From positions 1,375,501 through 1,439,500 of the forward strand of contig BSBK01001302.1 in the NCBI GenBank assembly GCA_027943335.1: 64,000 nt of DNA, given 5' to 3'. This DNA is from Chamaecyparis obtusa (lineage: Eukaryota; Streptophyta; Pinopsida; Cupressales; Cupressaceae). A program made the translations under genes and the position numbers. A model generated the notes under the pieces. The model had not been told where the DNA came from, ran no database searches, and worked only from the letters and a program-made list of their open reading frames with translations. Positions 12,201-23,622 of the stretch are shown here, one piece after another (the stretch's first letter is position 1; the number at the start of each line of letters is the position of its first letter).

Positions 12201-13584
12201 AAATATAAATATCATGTACATCTCTGAGTTGAGTGACTAGTAATACAGCCTGATGACTATTTGTATTTCTGATGAAAACCAAGAAAATAGATTTTGACAT
12301 TGCCTAGTTATTAACAGAGTTATATACTGGGATGGGTGACCTCGAGCTGGAGTAAACTCTGTAGTTAAGCGCGCTCGAGCTGGAGTAGTACTGGGATGGG
12401 TGACCTCCCGGGAAGTCCCGGTGCTTCACCTCTGTGAGCATCACCTAGATCCAATGAGTGCTAAGTGTTCCATTTCATTCTCATGAGAGATGGGTTCGGT
12501 GAACCACTACTCATGAATCATGGGTCAATGAGTTTGACTCAAAAAAACGACACAGTTAAATCCTGATAGCAATATCACAATTTGACTTGCTGTGGAAAAT
12601 ATTTCCTACTTATCAAGAGTTATATACTTCATTTCTAATTTTCTGTTGGAGTCAACCTTGCAATTTAATGCCTGTGGAGACTGTGATGCTGCCCTGCAAA
12701 TGCGTTTCCTTTATCTGTTATAAAGGATGGAAGGCAACGAGCAGCTAGCTTTTTGGAGTTCTCTGAGTGGGACAAGAGTTTTGGCTGCTCCAGGGTTATT
12801 GCCAACTCTATTATTGCTCAATTGATCATGTAATGGCTTGATCGCTAGAAATTTCAGTCTTTTAGACTTTGTGGCAGATGTGTAGTTGATGCTTGAAAAT
12901 GTTATTTGGTATCATAAAAATTCTGAAGAGGTATCATAATATTTTGTTAAATTGCATATCTGTAATGTTCAGATTCTAATTGGGATTGATATTTTGTTTA
13001 TTATTATTTCTCAAAAACAGATGCTGGCAGGAGCGACAAGGTTGCAAGAACTATTTTTCCAGCAAATGGACCATAACTTTCTAGATCTGAATATTGGTTC
13101 TATAAAATCCCAAAGTCCATATGTACATGCTCACTCAAGTCCTCTTTCTGCACAGTTTCAAGGTAGATCAAGGGAACAAGATCATGATTTAGTTTTTGAT
13201 TCTGGTTATCTGAAACCTTTGGGAAGAACCTATTTCATTGATGACAATGACTTGCATGAAACAGACGGTCAAAAAGAAATTATGTCAGAAAAGAGGATGG
13301 AAAGGAAAGCTAGTGAAGCTGGAGAGATCCCTTCTACTACAGAGCTTGTTACTGGTAAAATGAAGCAAAAGCATATAGGGGAAGAAGAGACCAAAGCCAG
13401 GATATTTCCTAAGGTGCATTGTACTAGCGAAACATTGGTTGGACTGTCCTTTGATTGTCCTCGTCAAGTTTCTTACTGTAAAAAGAGGCAAATCGGTGAG
13501 CTTGAATCTCTATGCCCTTTTCAGTGGCCTATCCATTCAAAGAAGCCTAGGACTGGTATTAGCCATAGGAGAAACAGTTTTTAG
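8133..13584 (+). CDS. BRAHMA-like gene lacking the SNF2 ATPase
   Basis: Four exons (8133-9239, 9397-11070, 11232-11636, 13021-13584) join in phase 0 to about 1249 codons with no internal stop; the 5' end is incomplete. BRM is the SWI/SNF chromatin-remodelling ATPase of the nucleus. Known plant BRM has an N-terminal Gln-rich region, QLQ, HSA, SNF2 ATPase/helicase, SnAC and bromodomain regions, then a basic tail, about 2,200 residues in all. Here QLQ, the GPLFDFP segment, HSA and the tail are present in the right order. However, only a 161-bp intron separates the post-HSA acidic stretch from the tail exons, so the helicase cannot be encoded. Long open frames, canonical GT-AG junctions and preserved phase argue against an old pseudogene. 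Domain substitutions show strong divergence. Assignment to the BRM family is secure from the HSA and QLQ blocks; whether it is expressed is unknown. Confidence 0.8.
9397..11070 (+). CDS. BRM-like exon with GPLFDFP and HSA regions
   Basis: The acceptor TTCTATAG ends at 9396 and the donor AAG|GTAGAT starts at 11071; the exon is 558 codons. It opens with HGRTLPPDVLGCIGPLPL, which continues the BRM sequence after QLQ. The GPLFDFP block sits near 9980. The basic HSA-type helix runs about 10117-10620 (LRLLDVQKQLRDEIDRQQ, KFVHLCERIRTKL, RNRGVAKYHERVLKEYSK, ERMEALKNTD). HSA helices bind actin-related proteins in remodelling complexes. After HSA the sequence turns acidic (EEKDALFVDEEEKRS) and unlike the Ala-rich linker that leads to the helicase in BRM. 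If the donor is skipped, translation stops at 11167-11169. Confidence 0.8.
11232..11636 (+). CDS. BRM-like exon, basic C-terminal region
   Basis: The acceptor GATTTTTAG ends at 11231 and the donor AAG|GTAGAG starts at 11637; the exon is 135 codons in phase 0. It begins VYEKANSAERVVLPTKTKRK and continues with a basic WSAVKLRP segment. This resembles the Lys/Arg-rich stretch that lies between the helicase and the bromodomain in plant BRM. Finding this block one short intron after the HSA exon is the direct evidence that the motor exons are absent. Confidence 0.65.
12326..12432 (+). pseudogene. 5S rRNA-derived sequence in BRM-like intron
   Basis: The block 12355-12432 matches the 3' two-thirds of plant 5S rRNA: A box (GTAGTTAAGCGCGCT), then the intermediate element and C box (TACTGGGATGGGTGACC, CCCGGGAAGTCC). 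The first about 40 nt of 5S are absent. In front, 12326-12350 repeats part of the C box and the GAGCTGGAGTA piece, a small internal duplication. It is therefore not a functional rRNA gene. It could be a 5S pseudogene, a 5S-derived SINE, or part of a Cassandra-type TRIM, whose LTRs carry 5S sequence; flanking LTR ends are not evident. Confidence 0.8.
13021..13584 (+). CDS. BRM-like last exon with conserved tail
   Basis: The acceptor TCAAAAACAG ends at 13020 and the stop TAG is at 13582-13584; the exon is 188 codons including the stop. It starts MLAGATRLQELFFQQMDHNF, which resembles the end of the BRM bromodomain region (an ARKVHDLFFD-like helix); the rest of the bromodomain is missing. The last 40 residues contain a Cys-Lys-Lys-Arg block and end SKKPRTGISHRRNSF, which matches the layout of the short basic BRM C-terminus. 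Similarity to the family is from recall, not a search. Confidence 0.65.
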   Translation: MLAGATRLQELFFQQMDHNFLDLNIGSIKSQSPYVHAHSSPLSAQFQGRSREQDHDLVFDSGYLKPLGRTYFIDDNDLHETDGQKEIMSEKRMERKASEAGEIPSTTELVTGKMKQKHIGEEETKARIFPKVHCTSETLVGLSFDCPRQVSYCKKRQIGELESLCPFQWPIHSKKPRTGISHRRNSF

Positions 13585-15186
13585 TGATTAGTGCGAGAAC
13601 TTTTTGCATTCGTGTTACTTTTTTGCATTGACCGAAAGTTGTACATATTTGGAAAGGTTAGGTATTGGGTGGCTTTGCAATTGTAAAATATGTGTTGCAT
13701 GTGACATGAAAATAGATCCTTTAGAATTTTTGGTTCTAAACTAAGGACCTTGATCACATATGTATCTTTTTGATAAATAGAATGTGAAATGACGTGACTT
13801 GAGATCTGGAGAATTGGGGACATCAAGATTGTTTTTATACTCACAAGTTACTCTGCATAGCCATTTTAGCATGGCTATATCTATAACATAGTAAATGCTG
13901 TAGTTATTAGGTGTATTGTGCACGACTTCCTAATTGTTGTTCATATCAGGCATACATACATACTGCTTACCAGTTGTGTCTTCACCGTTAGGTCCATTTA
14001 GGCTGTACATAGAGAATGCGCTTTATTACGTTGCTAGAGCATGCTACATTATAAAACAGATTTGTAGAGCAAGTCATCCACAGAAGGAAGAAATGTAATA
14101 TTTTGTTCTGGCGGACAATATAGCCCCGTTTGCTTTTTTAACCATTTTAGAGCTAATCTTTGTAAAAGGAAAAATTGAAATTGGAGCAGTGGAATGGACA
14201 ACTTAATGCCATAACTTTATACAGCAACAAATATTAATGTAATGTATAAAAGAGAGGAATTGCCTAAAGTTGCACAATTTTCCTGTCAGAAATATTGTAC
14301 AGAGTGGTGTACATGAACTCGGAGCTATATAGTATGCACTCCAAGCTCTGTGGACTGAATCTGCACCTTACACGTTTGAAATTTGTGAAACTGTCCAATA
14401 CCTAAAAAAGACGTGCAGTCAATTAAGGAGGAAAATATGAAGGTTACCGAAGGGTATACCATAGTTCTTAAGCTTCTAAGTAAAAGCTTATAGTAGAAAT
14501 GGAACTCTCAATATAAAAACATTGGTGCAATATTGTTAGAGTCACTTCTATTGAAAATTTGCATTATGAATAGTATTTAAAAAAAAATGTATTTCGGAGT
14601 TATATAACTTTTAACAAAATTTATAGTGGATTATGGAGCTCTCTGTTTTTTAACACTTACGGAACATGGCTACAGTCAATGTCATTGGAAAATTGCATTT
14701 TGATTGTTATTTTATGTTTTTAAGAGTTGACAATTTTTTTTAGTCAATAAAAATTCCTATACCAGTAAAAACAGTTCAACACATCAAAAGTGGGCCAGAT
14801 CTGGAACAATGCTAAGGAACATGGCAGATACAACATAATCAAACAGTAAGCGCTAGCCAACTCAAATTGAAGTAAAAGTGGTTCACGTAGCATCCGTGCT
14901 AAAGTGCATGGTCTCTAGCGATAGCTCCTAACAATATAGCCAAATCATAAATTAGCATCAATGAAGAACCAGAACCATAGGCACACAAACTACCTTAGTC
15001 TGTCTGTTATCCTAAGCTATATACTGAATTGCATTAAAGCGAGTCTTATCCAGTGTATATGAGCTGCAGGTTATAGAAACGCATTCAGGTAGTTATTATC
15101 ATAATTTATTTCTTCTTGAAAGACTAAATCGGAAGATGTTTGGAAGATTGCAAAACAGCTTGTCATTTATTGATTCCAATCGAGCC
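13585..15186. other. 3' flank of BRM-like gene, no other gene seen
   Basis: AT-rich sequence follows the stop codon and presumably includes the 3' untranslated region. I found no clear polyadenylation signal close to the stop and no supported coding frame. Confidence 0.4.
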
Positions 15187-15345
15187 TTAGGATTTATCTT
15201 CCGAGTCTAGCCAACCCTCAAAGTCCTCTTCCCAATTTCTCTGATCAAATGCTGCAAAGTTCTTTCGATTTCGATTCAAACTCAATACTGCCAAGGATGA
15301 TGGATCATCAGAATGCTTATCGAACTCTTGCAACTTAAGGGACAT
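15187..15345 (-). CDS. Small acidic ORF or terminal exon, unknown
   Basis: A 52-residue frame runs from an ATG at 15345 to a TAA at 15187; an in-frame TGA directly precedes the ATG. It begins MSLKLQEFDKHSDD, then has a basic patch (LNRNRKNFAAFDQRN), and ends with an acidic Trp-containing segment (WEEDFEGWLDSEDKS). The composition is protein-like and unlike its AT-rich surroundings. A CTTAAG before TTGCAAGAG at 15333 could also be a splice acceptor, so this may be the last exon of a gene further right, cut off by the LINE insertion. I do not recognise the family. Confidence 0.45.
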   Translation of the reverse strand: MSLKLQEFDKHSDDPSSLAVLSLNRNRKNFAAFDQRNWEEDFEGWLDSEDKS

Positions 15346-15894
15346 TCAGAAATTATAAATTACATGCAACTGAAGAAAATCGGCGAATTTAATTCCTAGA
15401 GGCACAACAGGTGTAAATAATTTGCAGCCATTTCTCACATCTTAGCTGCCCCCATGGTTTTTGAGAAATTTTATCACATTGATTTTATTTCCAAAGAGAG
15501 ATGGTTGCACGATTCCGACTTGTGGAGGATACAAGTTTGCAGTTAAAAACAATATGGTTGGAAATGACAGGTTAAGTTAGCATAATAGTCTTAATAAAAG
15601 AGAGACACGGGCAAGAAACATCTAGTTGGAGAAAGTCCAGGAGGCTAAAGATAGGTAGCCTATGCGACAGACTACATCACAAACTGATTTTTCCATTTTG
15701 GGCCTTTTCTTGTGCAACTTGTGATGAGTGCCCCAACTGTTCAATTGTCCCCTTCTGAAAACATCGTCTCAAGAGGTGTCGAGATATTAAAGAAATTGAC
15801 CTTGAGGGTACCACACTCTAAAATGAAATGCTTTTCTATTTTCACTTTTTGGAAATGCTAAAAATATACTCTTTTTTCTTAAGCTTGTTTTGGT
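15346..15894. other. Unassigned; possible LINE 3' end
   Basis: No gene is seen. T-runs near 15868-15901 lie just beyond the LINE C-terminal coding remnant and could be the complement of its A-rich 3' tail. Confidence 0.35.
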
Positions 15895-16570
15895 TTTTTT
15901 CAACACTCAACGAAGTTGATAAGAGTTGGTCCTTAATTGAGCAATAAGAATTTTGGCTCTCCAAGAGATTTTAACCACTACCTACGCTTTTTGATGATTA
16001 TTACAAGTTAGATTAGACTTTTCAATATAATGTTTTTTTCTTCTCCTTGGTCTTTTATCCTAAGAATACTTTTGTAACTTATCCATAACAAAGTCTTTAT
16101 CCCAAGAATGCTTGTGAAACTTATCCATAACTAAAGTCTTTTATCTCTTTATTATTTGTGGGGCATGTTTTCGAGTAAATGTATCATTTACTAAACCATT
16201 TGTTGTTTTGTTGTATCCACGTCGTCTTCTTTTTGCACAATTTCATTAAAGTCAACCTTAGGCCATCTCTTTTTCATTTACCCAACTCTTTTTAAATATC
16301 TTATGAGTCACACCATAGCAATTGCTTCAATAGGAATAGACCCCACCTCACTCAATATGATATCATAATATATTGAACTTGTTTGCAATCAAGCTTTTTT
16401 GAATTTTCTCAATTTCATTCCACTATAAATTAGAAGTATTGTTGGCCCATAATTCACAACCACAGAGAACAACTAGAAGCAATCAAAAGAACTTCTGTAG
16501 TTTTTCAATCCCATAGGTTTGCCTCTTATACATCTATTTTGGAAAGCATACAACATTTTACAACCTCTGA
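15895..16570 (-). mobile_element. LINE 3' coding remnant (post-RT and C-terminus)
   Basis: Reading the - strand, decayed frames give MLYAFQNRCIRGKP, then a region with the W-NEIEKIQK-like pattern, then SEVGSIPIEAIAM. Nearest 15900 they give RAKILIAQLRTNSYQLRCE. These are the ordered landmarks of the region after the reverse transcriptase in non-LTR retrotransposons, including the terminal AQLRTxSxxLR motif. Several stops and frameshifts are present, so it is dead. It abuts a second LINE segment in the opposite orientation. Confidence 0.65.
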
Positions 16571-16799
16571 AAGTTTGTTTCTTTATACCCCCTTAATTTA
16601 ATTTAATTTTTTCTGTTGAAGTCAATTTTGAGGTATTTGTAATAAACAATACATATGATTTAAAATATTAGAGAATCGTTCACACAAAATTTGTAGCTTG
16701 TTATCTTGTTCTAAATGCTTGAAAACCCTACAAAAATAATGGTATGGATGGTAAGGACCCTTACATAGCCTAAAAAACAAATATTCATTCAACTACCAA

Positions 16800-18400
16800 T
16801 CAGGGAAGTACTTCTAAAAAGAGATTTCAATTTGAGGATAGAAAATGAAAGCCTAAAATTTGACATATAAGGAGGATAACAATCCTATATGGTTTGTTAA
16901 AGAAGAAATCCAATGGTGTAGCTATTCAACAAATAATGGGGATTTTAATCATTTTGGGAAAGAATTTCTTGCTCTTTGACACTTTTAATTTGATTATTTA
17001 CAACATGAGTATATAGAAGAAATTCAAAGATTATACATGCAACACCTACAATGGAACAAAAGTTGATTATTCCATTTGTTTGCTAAGTTTGATTGAAAGG
17101 ATAATAGAGGTTGCGATCAACAATCTTTTTGGAAATTTAAATCAGATCACAATTCATTGTAGAAAATGTATCTTGATGGGAAAATAATTAGTATATGCTA
17201 AAAGGGCAACTCAATCACTAACACTTGATAAAGGGAATCTATTTTTGAACTCAAGAAAATTATGATATCTTTAAGGAAGCACTAAGGCAATTATTGTAGA
17301 AGGAAAAAAAATCATGGGATTTAAAAATTCATGAGCTAACAAGCATAATTCAATAGGTGCTTGAGATTTTTTGAAACCTAAAAGACAAGAAGAAAATGAA
17401 TTACTTTCCAACAAATACATGATTTGATAAGGGTTACAAAGTTGCAAGGAGAGCTCTTAAAGAATTTGTTTAAGAGAAAATTAAATTAAATTTCTAAAAG
17501 TAGACTATCAAAGCGGAAAAAGAGGCATTCAAAAATATAATAAGAGAAGATATATATATCTAGTGAAGAATAACCCATAACTATTCTGAAGAGAACTCTC
17601 ATTAAGAAAAAACAAACATAGAATAACATCAAAACCACTCAATATTTTGAATATGCAAAGCAATTGTATAACCAAGAGTCAGAGGCTAAGGTATCCCAAG
17701 ATCAATATTGCAATTGTCGACTTTACAAGAGGCTAAGGATGGTCTTAAGAAGTTGGGTAAATGAAAGGTTGATGACATGTTTGAGTTTTAGGTTGAATAC
17801 ATAAAATGGAGGGTGAAAATAATTTCCTTTCACATTGTGAAAATATTCAATATCATTCAACATGAGTTTCCACGAGGTTGGATTAGCAACTTAGTGATTC
17901 CTCTCTTTAAGAGTGGAGATGTTAACAAGCTTTCCAAGTACAAAATTTTTATGATCAATCTTTTGTGTATAAAGTTTTTGTAATCATGATTGAGCACATA
18001 ATTAGCAAGCACATAAAAGAGTAAAAGGGCAAACAAATTTTAGACCAAAACACTAAATCAACATTGGGTCATGAAATAACTTTGATATATATAATTTAGG
18101 ATGACTGCCCATAGGTTGTATGAAGAGGCTTGAGTAAAATTTAGAATTCAGGCAAGCTTTTAAAAAAACTTTAGAAGTGGCATTCGACTAAGCAAGGATG
18201 TTTGTTATTCCTACTCTTTTTGGCTTAAAGAATTTGCAAGGTGCGGATGGTGTTCTTCTATGATGAAATATTGTAAGGCTTCTTTATTATGCCTACTATT
18301 TTATTTTGATTTCTAGGCCCACTCAAGGGTTGCAAGAGCATTTATATACGCCTAAAAACTTTTGCAAAGAACTAGGTATGCAAGTTAACAGTTGGGAAAT
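16800..18400 (+). mobile_element. LINE 5' remnant (endonuclease to RT), inverted
   Basis: The + strand holds degraded coding similarity to a LINE. A TCNTYNGTKVDYSICL-like piece near 17030-17070 and a following SDH-like position resemble the end of the APE endonuclease. Near 17880-18070 are the RT landmarks LVIPLFKSGDVNKLSKYK and KQILDQNTKSTLGHEI. Stops are frequent. The orientation is opposite to the neighbouring LINE 3' piece, with the endonuclease side at the inner junction. Confidence 0.55.
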
Positions 18401-20935
18401 TTTTTGGACCAATCTATTCTCAAATGTAAACTTACTATAAATAGTAACCTCATGTAACTATAAGGTTTAGACACCATTTTCCTAACAAACACTAGCATTG
18501 GGCACTAGTGTCTTGCCCAATTTAGCTACACAAAGGGCTAGGCACTAGGGGGTGTGACAGATATTGTCAATCTAGACCTTGGGCAAGCATTCTAGTACAA
18601 GTTTAGATACAAGCACTGAAATTGTGAGGCTATACAATTTCCAATGGTACCCATCTCTTCTATTTTTGTACTAGAGTTGAATCAACTTGGAACTAGATTT
18701 AAAACTTCTTTAGCCTTTTAGACTAATTTTTTTCTTTACATATATTTGTTTTAGGAGATTATTCTAAATTCTTACTAAATTGATCCCAATTTGGCATGCT
18801 TTCAAAGTGAAGAATCTAGATAGCGTTGATAAGATAGAAATTTAACTTTATCTCTTTTGAAGCTTCTATTGATATCTATTTCTCTTTGTATATTGAATCT
18901 AAGATGTACTCTAATGTTCTCATATAAATAGAAGTTTAGGCTAATAAAGTTGCTCATCTACATGTTCTTCCTAATTATTAGGGTAATGCACTTTGTATAC
19001 TTACTAGACTCCCATAAACCTCTTCCATAAAGTTCAGTCTTGTTCATCAGGGCATTAGTGTGGATGTATTTAGAATACTCATAGACATCATTCTCATAGT
19101 TAGTTCAATTCTTCCTCACATCCATATAAAGTGCAAGGTCATAGTGTTTATAGTTGATCTTGGCAAACTAACCTACCTTCTACTACATTACCACCTCTTG
19201 ATAAGAATGTTTTTGATTGACCAAATAATTGTTAAAATTGCCTACTCAAATTTTGACCATTTTTTACTTCACAAATGAAACTCAACCATTAGATAGAAAG
19301 CAAGATGATGAAGAAGGAACCATCATGAATTAAAAATTAATCGTTAATGAAGAGGACCTTCTTAATGACTGAACTAAACCTCATAATCATGACTTACCTC
19401 CATCTTCTATTAAATTTATTATTACTACATAATAAATTATTTATTAATATTTTGATCTCTTAACATTTTCATTTAAATTTTAAACTTAAAATGTAACATA
19501 TTTCTACCTCTTTTTATATTATAAAATGTAACTTACTCATTGAAATACACATAAAAGGAAATACTTCACCATTGCACATGCATAGTACCAAAAACAAAGG
19601 GGAAAAACCTAATGCAACTTGTATGTCCTACATAGATAATCCTAGACTTATATCTATATAAATATATTAAGTGCATCATGATGTCATACTAAGATCACTT
19701 AAAAGGAATATTCTACGTTTATTCCAAGAGCATGTAGGCATCCATCAAGCATTTGGGAATAATTGTTTTTGTCTCCTTGCCCTTAGAAAAATATATATCA
19801 AAATGTAGTGACATTTTTACCCGAAAACCTAGAAAGTCAGAATTTTATTATTAAATGTGATATTTAAGCACTAATAGAATGGGGCTTCAGTAAGGGGAAT
19901 TGTTATTAAAGAAGATTCCCCATGTGAATCCCCTAAAGTGGAATTATAGAAATATAAATTTAAACTTATGCACACATTTGACATACATCTAGCCTCAAAA
20001 GGGTGTTATCAAGCTCGTTGTAATGGCTATTTAAAAAATTGTTATTTCACTTTTGGGGCTTTGTTCGAGTGACTTTTATTATGTTTTTCGAGTATTGCCC
20101 AAATAACTTTGAGTGACCTTATGTCCTATTTGTTGTGTATTGTTATACCACTAATATAAATTTAAGCACTTATTAATTAAAAAATTGTTTTTAAAAAAAA
20201 AATTTAAGTTAATAATAAATAAATATATTTAAGCAATAATATCTAAATTATTTTAGATTAACAAATTAGCATTAATATAATGTAAATGTGATTTTATAAT
20301 TGATAAATAGTGTATTTGTATTTTCTTTGTTTGTGATGTTGGTATTATTGTTTTATAATTAAATTTGGTGTTTGATTATAAGATTTGATCAAATTTGGTG
20401 TAAGTAGATCTAATTAAAACCAAAGTAGTTTGATAACAAGCATATTTGATCAAGGTTAAAAGAGTAGACTACAACAACATGAATCAATGACAAATTGACA
20501 AATAACAAGTAGATCCTTAACTAATGCAAAAAATAAAAAATAACGATGTAAATTTAAAATAAAATCTAGTATTAAAACATCTAGTTTTATAATAAGAAGT
20601 ATTCACACGAAATTAAAAATTCCAAACAACCTTGACTAAAATTAATTATAATAGCTATTATAAATCTACTAGTAGTCTCAAGATACAACAATAATACTAA
20701 CAATTTATGCCTCAAGTATACAAGTTTTCGATTAGAACATGAAAACAATACCTTCAAGGCTAGTGTGACTTTAAAAGGCCAAAAATGATCATAGAACAAA
20801 CATTGTAGCTAGATATGTAATAAGTTGATTATTATTAACTAAAAGGAAACTAAGTGAGTGGAAAACAGTTCCCTACGCTAAACTTCGAAGGAGAGGACCA
20901 TGCAAATTCAGATTTAACCCTTATCAATTACAAAA
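18401..20935. other. AT-rich unassigned DNA
   Basis: No supported gene is present. Words such as GGGCTAGGCACTAGGG near 18540 recur in form at 23200-23260 (CTAGGGTGCCTA), which hints at LTR fragments of one family. I cannot place boundaries. Confidence 0.4.
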
Positions 20936-21541
20936 TGTTAATACAATTAACTTGGATGTTGCTGCAATAACATGAATACATAAAAAAGAGAATGACACAA
21001 TGATATACCCTGCGGAAAACCTTTCGGTAAAAACCCCAGCACTCCAAAACCTGCACAATGTATTAATCAAAACTGTTACAGTTTACAATACACTTGCAAT
21101 GCAAGTTCTTTCAGGAGATCATAAACACTTGAAGAAAAATTTGGTAGCATAAAACGTTCCAACAATACACTCGCCTCTCATCAGAATTCACAACCCTAAA
21201 AATTGCTTATATCATGCACTTCCCTTTTTAGGGTAATTTCCAAAGAACAACCCTATTAGGGTTCTACCATTCTCTAAGAAAATAAGAACCCGAAATTTTT
21301 TTCAACCCCGCGGTTGCAGAAGAGTGTATAGTACTCAACTTTATCAATTGCCACATGTCTTGCATGTATTCACCCATCATCGAATATTTCAAAATTAGCT
21401 CTTACAAATATTAATGACCGTCATAGGAATTTGTCATAACTGTTTCAGTCATGATCACCTTACACATTGTCCAAAGTGCCGACATTTAGCAAATAACAAA
21501 TGTAAGGAAATATACAAGGTTGAGACACCTTATTCCTAACA
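20936..21541 (-). mobile_element. Candidate solo LTR, copia-like
   Basis: Read on the - strand it starts TGTTAGGAATAAGGTG, contains the pyrimidine/GT-rich copia R/U5 signature GGTTTTTACCGAAAGG followed by TTTTCCGCAGGGTATATC, and ends TTGTATTAACA. No internal domain lies on either side. The flanking pentamers do not match, so the outer borders may be off by several bases or the TSD has decayed. Confidence 0.55.
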
Positions 21542-23622
21542 TTAACAACCTTAAAAATGGTATGGCTATGACCAAAAATGATTGCAACAAACAACAATGA
21601 GAACAATAATGAGTAATGTATTAGTAGCCTCAAAAAATCAATGAGTTCTTAAAAGGTTATGTATGGTTGCATAAGAAAACCCACAGCTATCTAATTCTTC
21701 AACTTGAGTTGACCTCATAAAAGCTATTCATATAAATAGAATAACTAGCACTTAAACTCCCAGTAATGGCACAAATGAGGTTTGAAATAGTATATCCAAT
21801 TATAGAAATTGTATGGCCTTCAAAATAGCAATAAATTCAACAAACTATGATTGGAAACTATTACTATTGCTTGTAATAATCACTAATATATCAATTTAGT
21901 AGTATTACATAAATTTATACATCTCAACAAAGAATAAGGACTAGCAATATACAAAATTGCATACTTGGAAATTGAATGACACTATCAAACTCTTTGTCAC
22001 GACCTCTTCTTCATTTTCCTCCACCTGTTTTGGAGGTCTAGTCATCCTTTAAGCTTCGTGAATTACTATTGGATTCAATAGTTTACTTCTACACAAATTT
22101 GCCTTTTTCCATCACTTTTTCTTTCCATCTTACCCTTGTTGTGAATGCTCTACTATATATAATTTAACTTATTCTTCATGACGAGTGTGAGTTTTTTGGT
22201 GTCTTCTATGAAATGAATTTATAGCAAAACAACCTCATCCTAGAATAAGGTGTGCAAACTAATTAAATGACCAATAAATTTGTGTATATCATCCTCCACA
22301 TGATTAACACATGGATATTGAATCAATACAACTCTTCGATGTTTTCCTTTACATATATCTCCTATTTGTGTAACTTATGGAGTTTCTTAAAAAGTCCAAA
22401 GTGTAGTTTACAAACATAAACTCGCCCTTTAGATTGGTGACGATGTGATGTTACTATATGAGATTTTATATATTTTCCCTACACATAAATATTATAGATT
22501 TAATCTTAGCACAAAGCAACATGCCCTTTCAAATTCATAAAAAACATGCTTAACATGCTTAGGGGATTGTATTATTTCAAAAGCATAATACATCTTTGAC
22601 GCAATGGTCTAACAATCTATTTCCTTTTATTTTAAGATTGTTTAGTATCTCAATATATAAAATCTTCATTTTCCCCCTACCTTAATCAAGGCTAAATGAA
22701 TCTATATTTTTTATTGAGTCCATCCTTCAAACTTATAAAACCATCTTCATGTGCTTCATGATTCATTTTCTCATCCATTGAGATCCTTTGTCAAAAAAAT
22801 TTCTCACCTTCACATTCTCTCGATGAATTTGATCCTTTCTCAGGAATGACTCTTAATGTGTCATCTAGATCATTATCAGATAATGCCCTTTGATTTTTTC
22901 AACCTTTGATTCCAACTCTCTAAGCCATTTTTAATCCTATCATGCCTACAAGTAATATACCACAAATAATATTAGTTTTACTTGTAGAGTGTAACTTACT
23001 ATAGTGTCATAAATTAAAACCTTTTACAATTTTGCACTCCTTTTCCTAGCTTTAGTGTGCTCTCTCATAGCTCATTTTAAACCTATTCTTTTATCTTGTC
23101 ACAACCAAACTACTATTTTATTCTCATGAGGTGACTTGATCATATGTCCTAGGACCTTCTACTTTGCAACCATCCTTCTGTGTTGTTTTTCTGGGTGGAC
23201 TAGGGTGCCTAACGCTATAGTCCTAGTGGGCTAGGGTGCCTAGTGCACAGTACCTCCATAGGGCCCAAAATCAAATGTGTGCAAGAGTAAATTATTTCCA
23301 TTTGTAATTTGATCCTAATATTTTGATATGACCATTGAAAGTCAACCTAAAATAGGAAATACCTTGAGATTCTTATATAAAGGCATCATTTCTAATTTAT
23401 TTTCACCTAGTCATATCCTAACATATTCTAAGCACGTCCTAGAGAAAGCATTATTGAGACATAGTTGAGTATTATGGATCAAAAAACTACAACAACCTAC
23501 ATGCAATTGTGTTTTTATAATTGATATTGGTGTGTCCCTTCATGTCATGTTATTGCATCAATCCTTGAGGGACTTACTCAAAGAGCATTGCATCACCACC
23601 ATTATCAGATCCTAAGGTAGTT
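21542..23622. other. Unassigned DNA, LTR-like at its right end
   Basis: No gene is supported. Around 23374-23380 a TATATAA box sits in LTR-like sequence that is interrupted at 23622 by element A and seems to continue at 33750. Element A therefore probably landed in an older LTR or repeat. Confidence 0.35.

Noticed and set aside
12326..12432. Functional 5S rRNA gene
   Set aside because: The 5' third of 5S rRNA is missing and part of the C box is duplicated; only the promoter part is intact.
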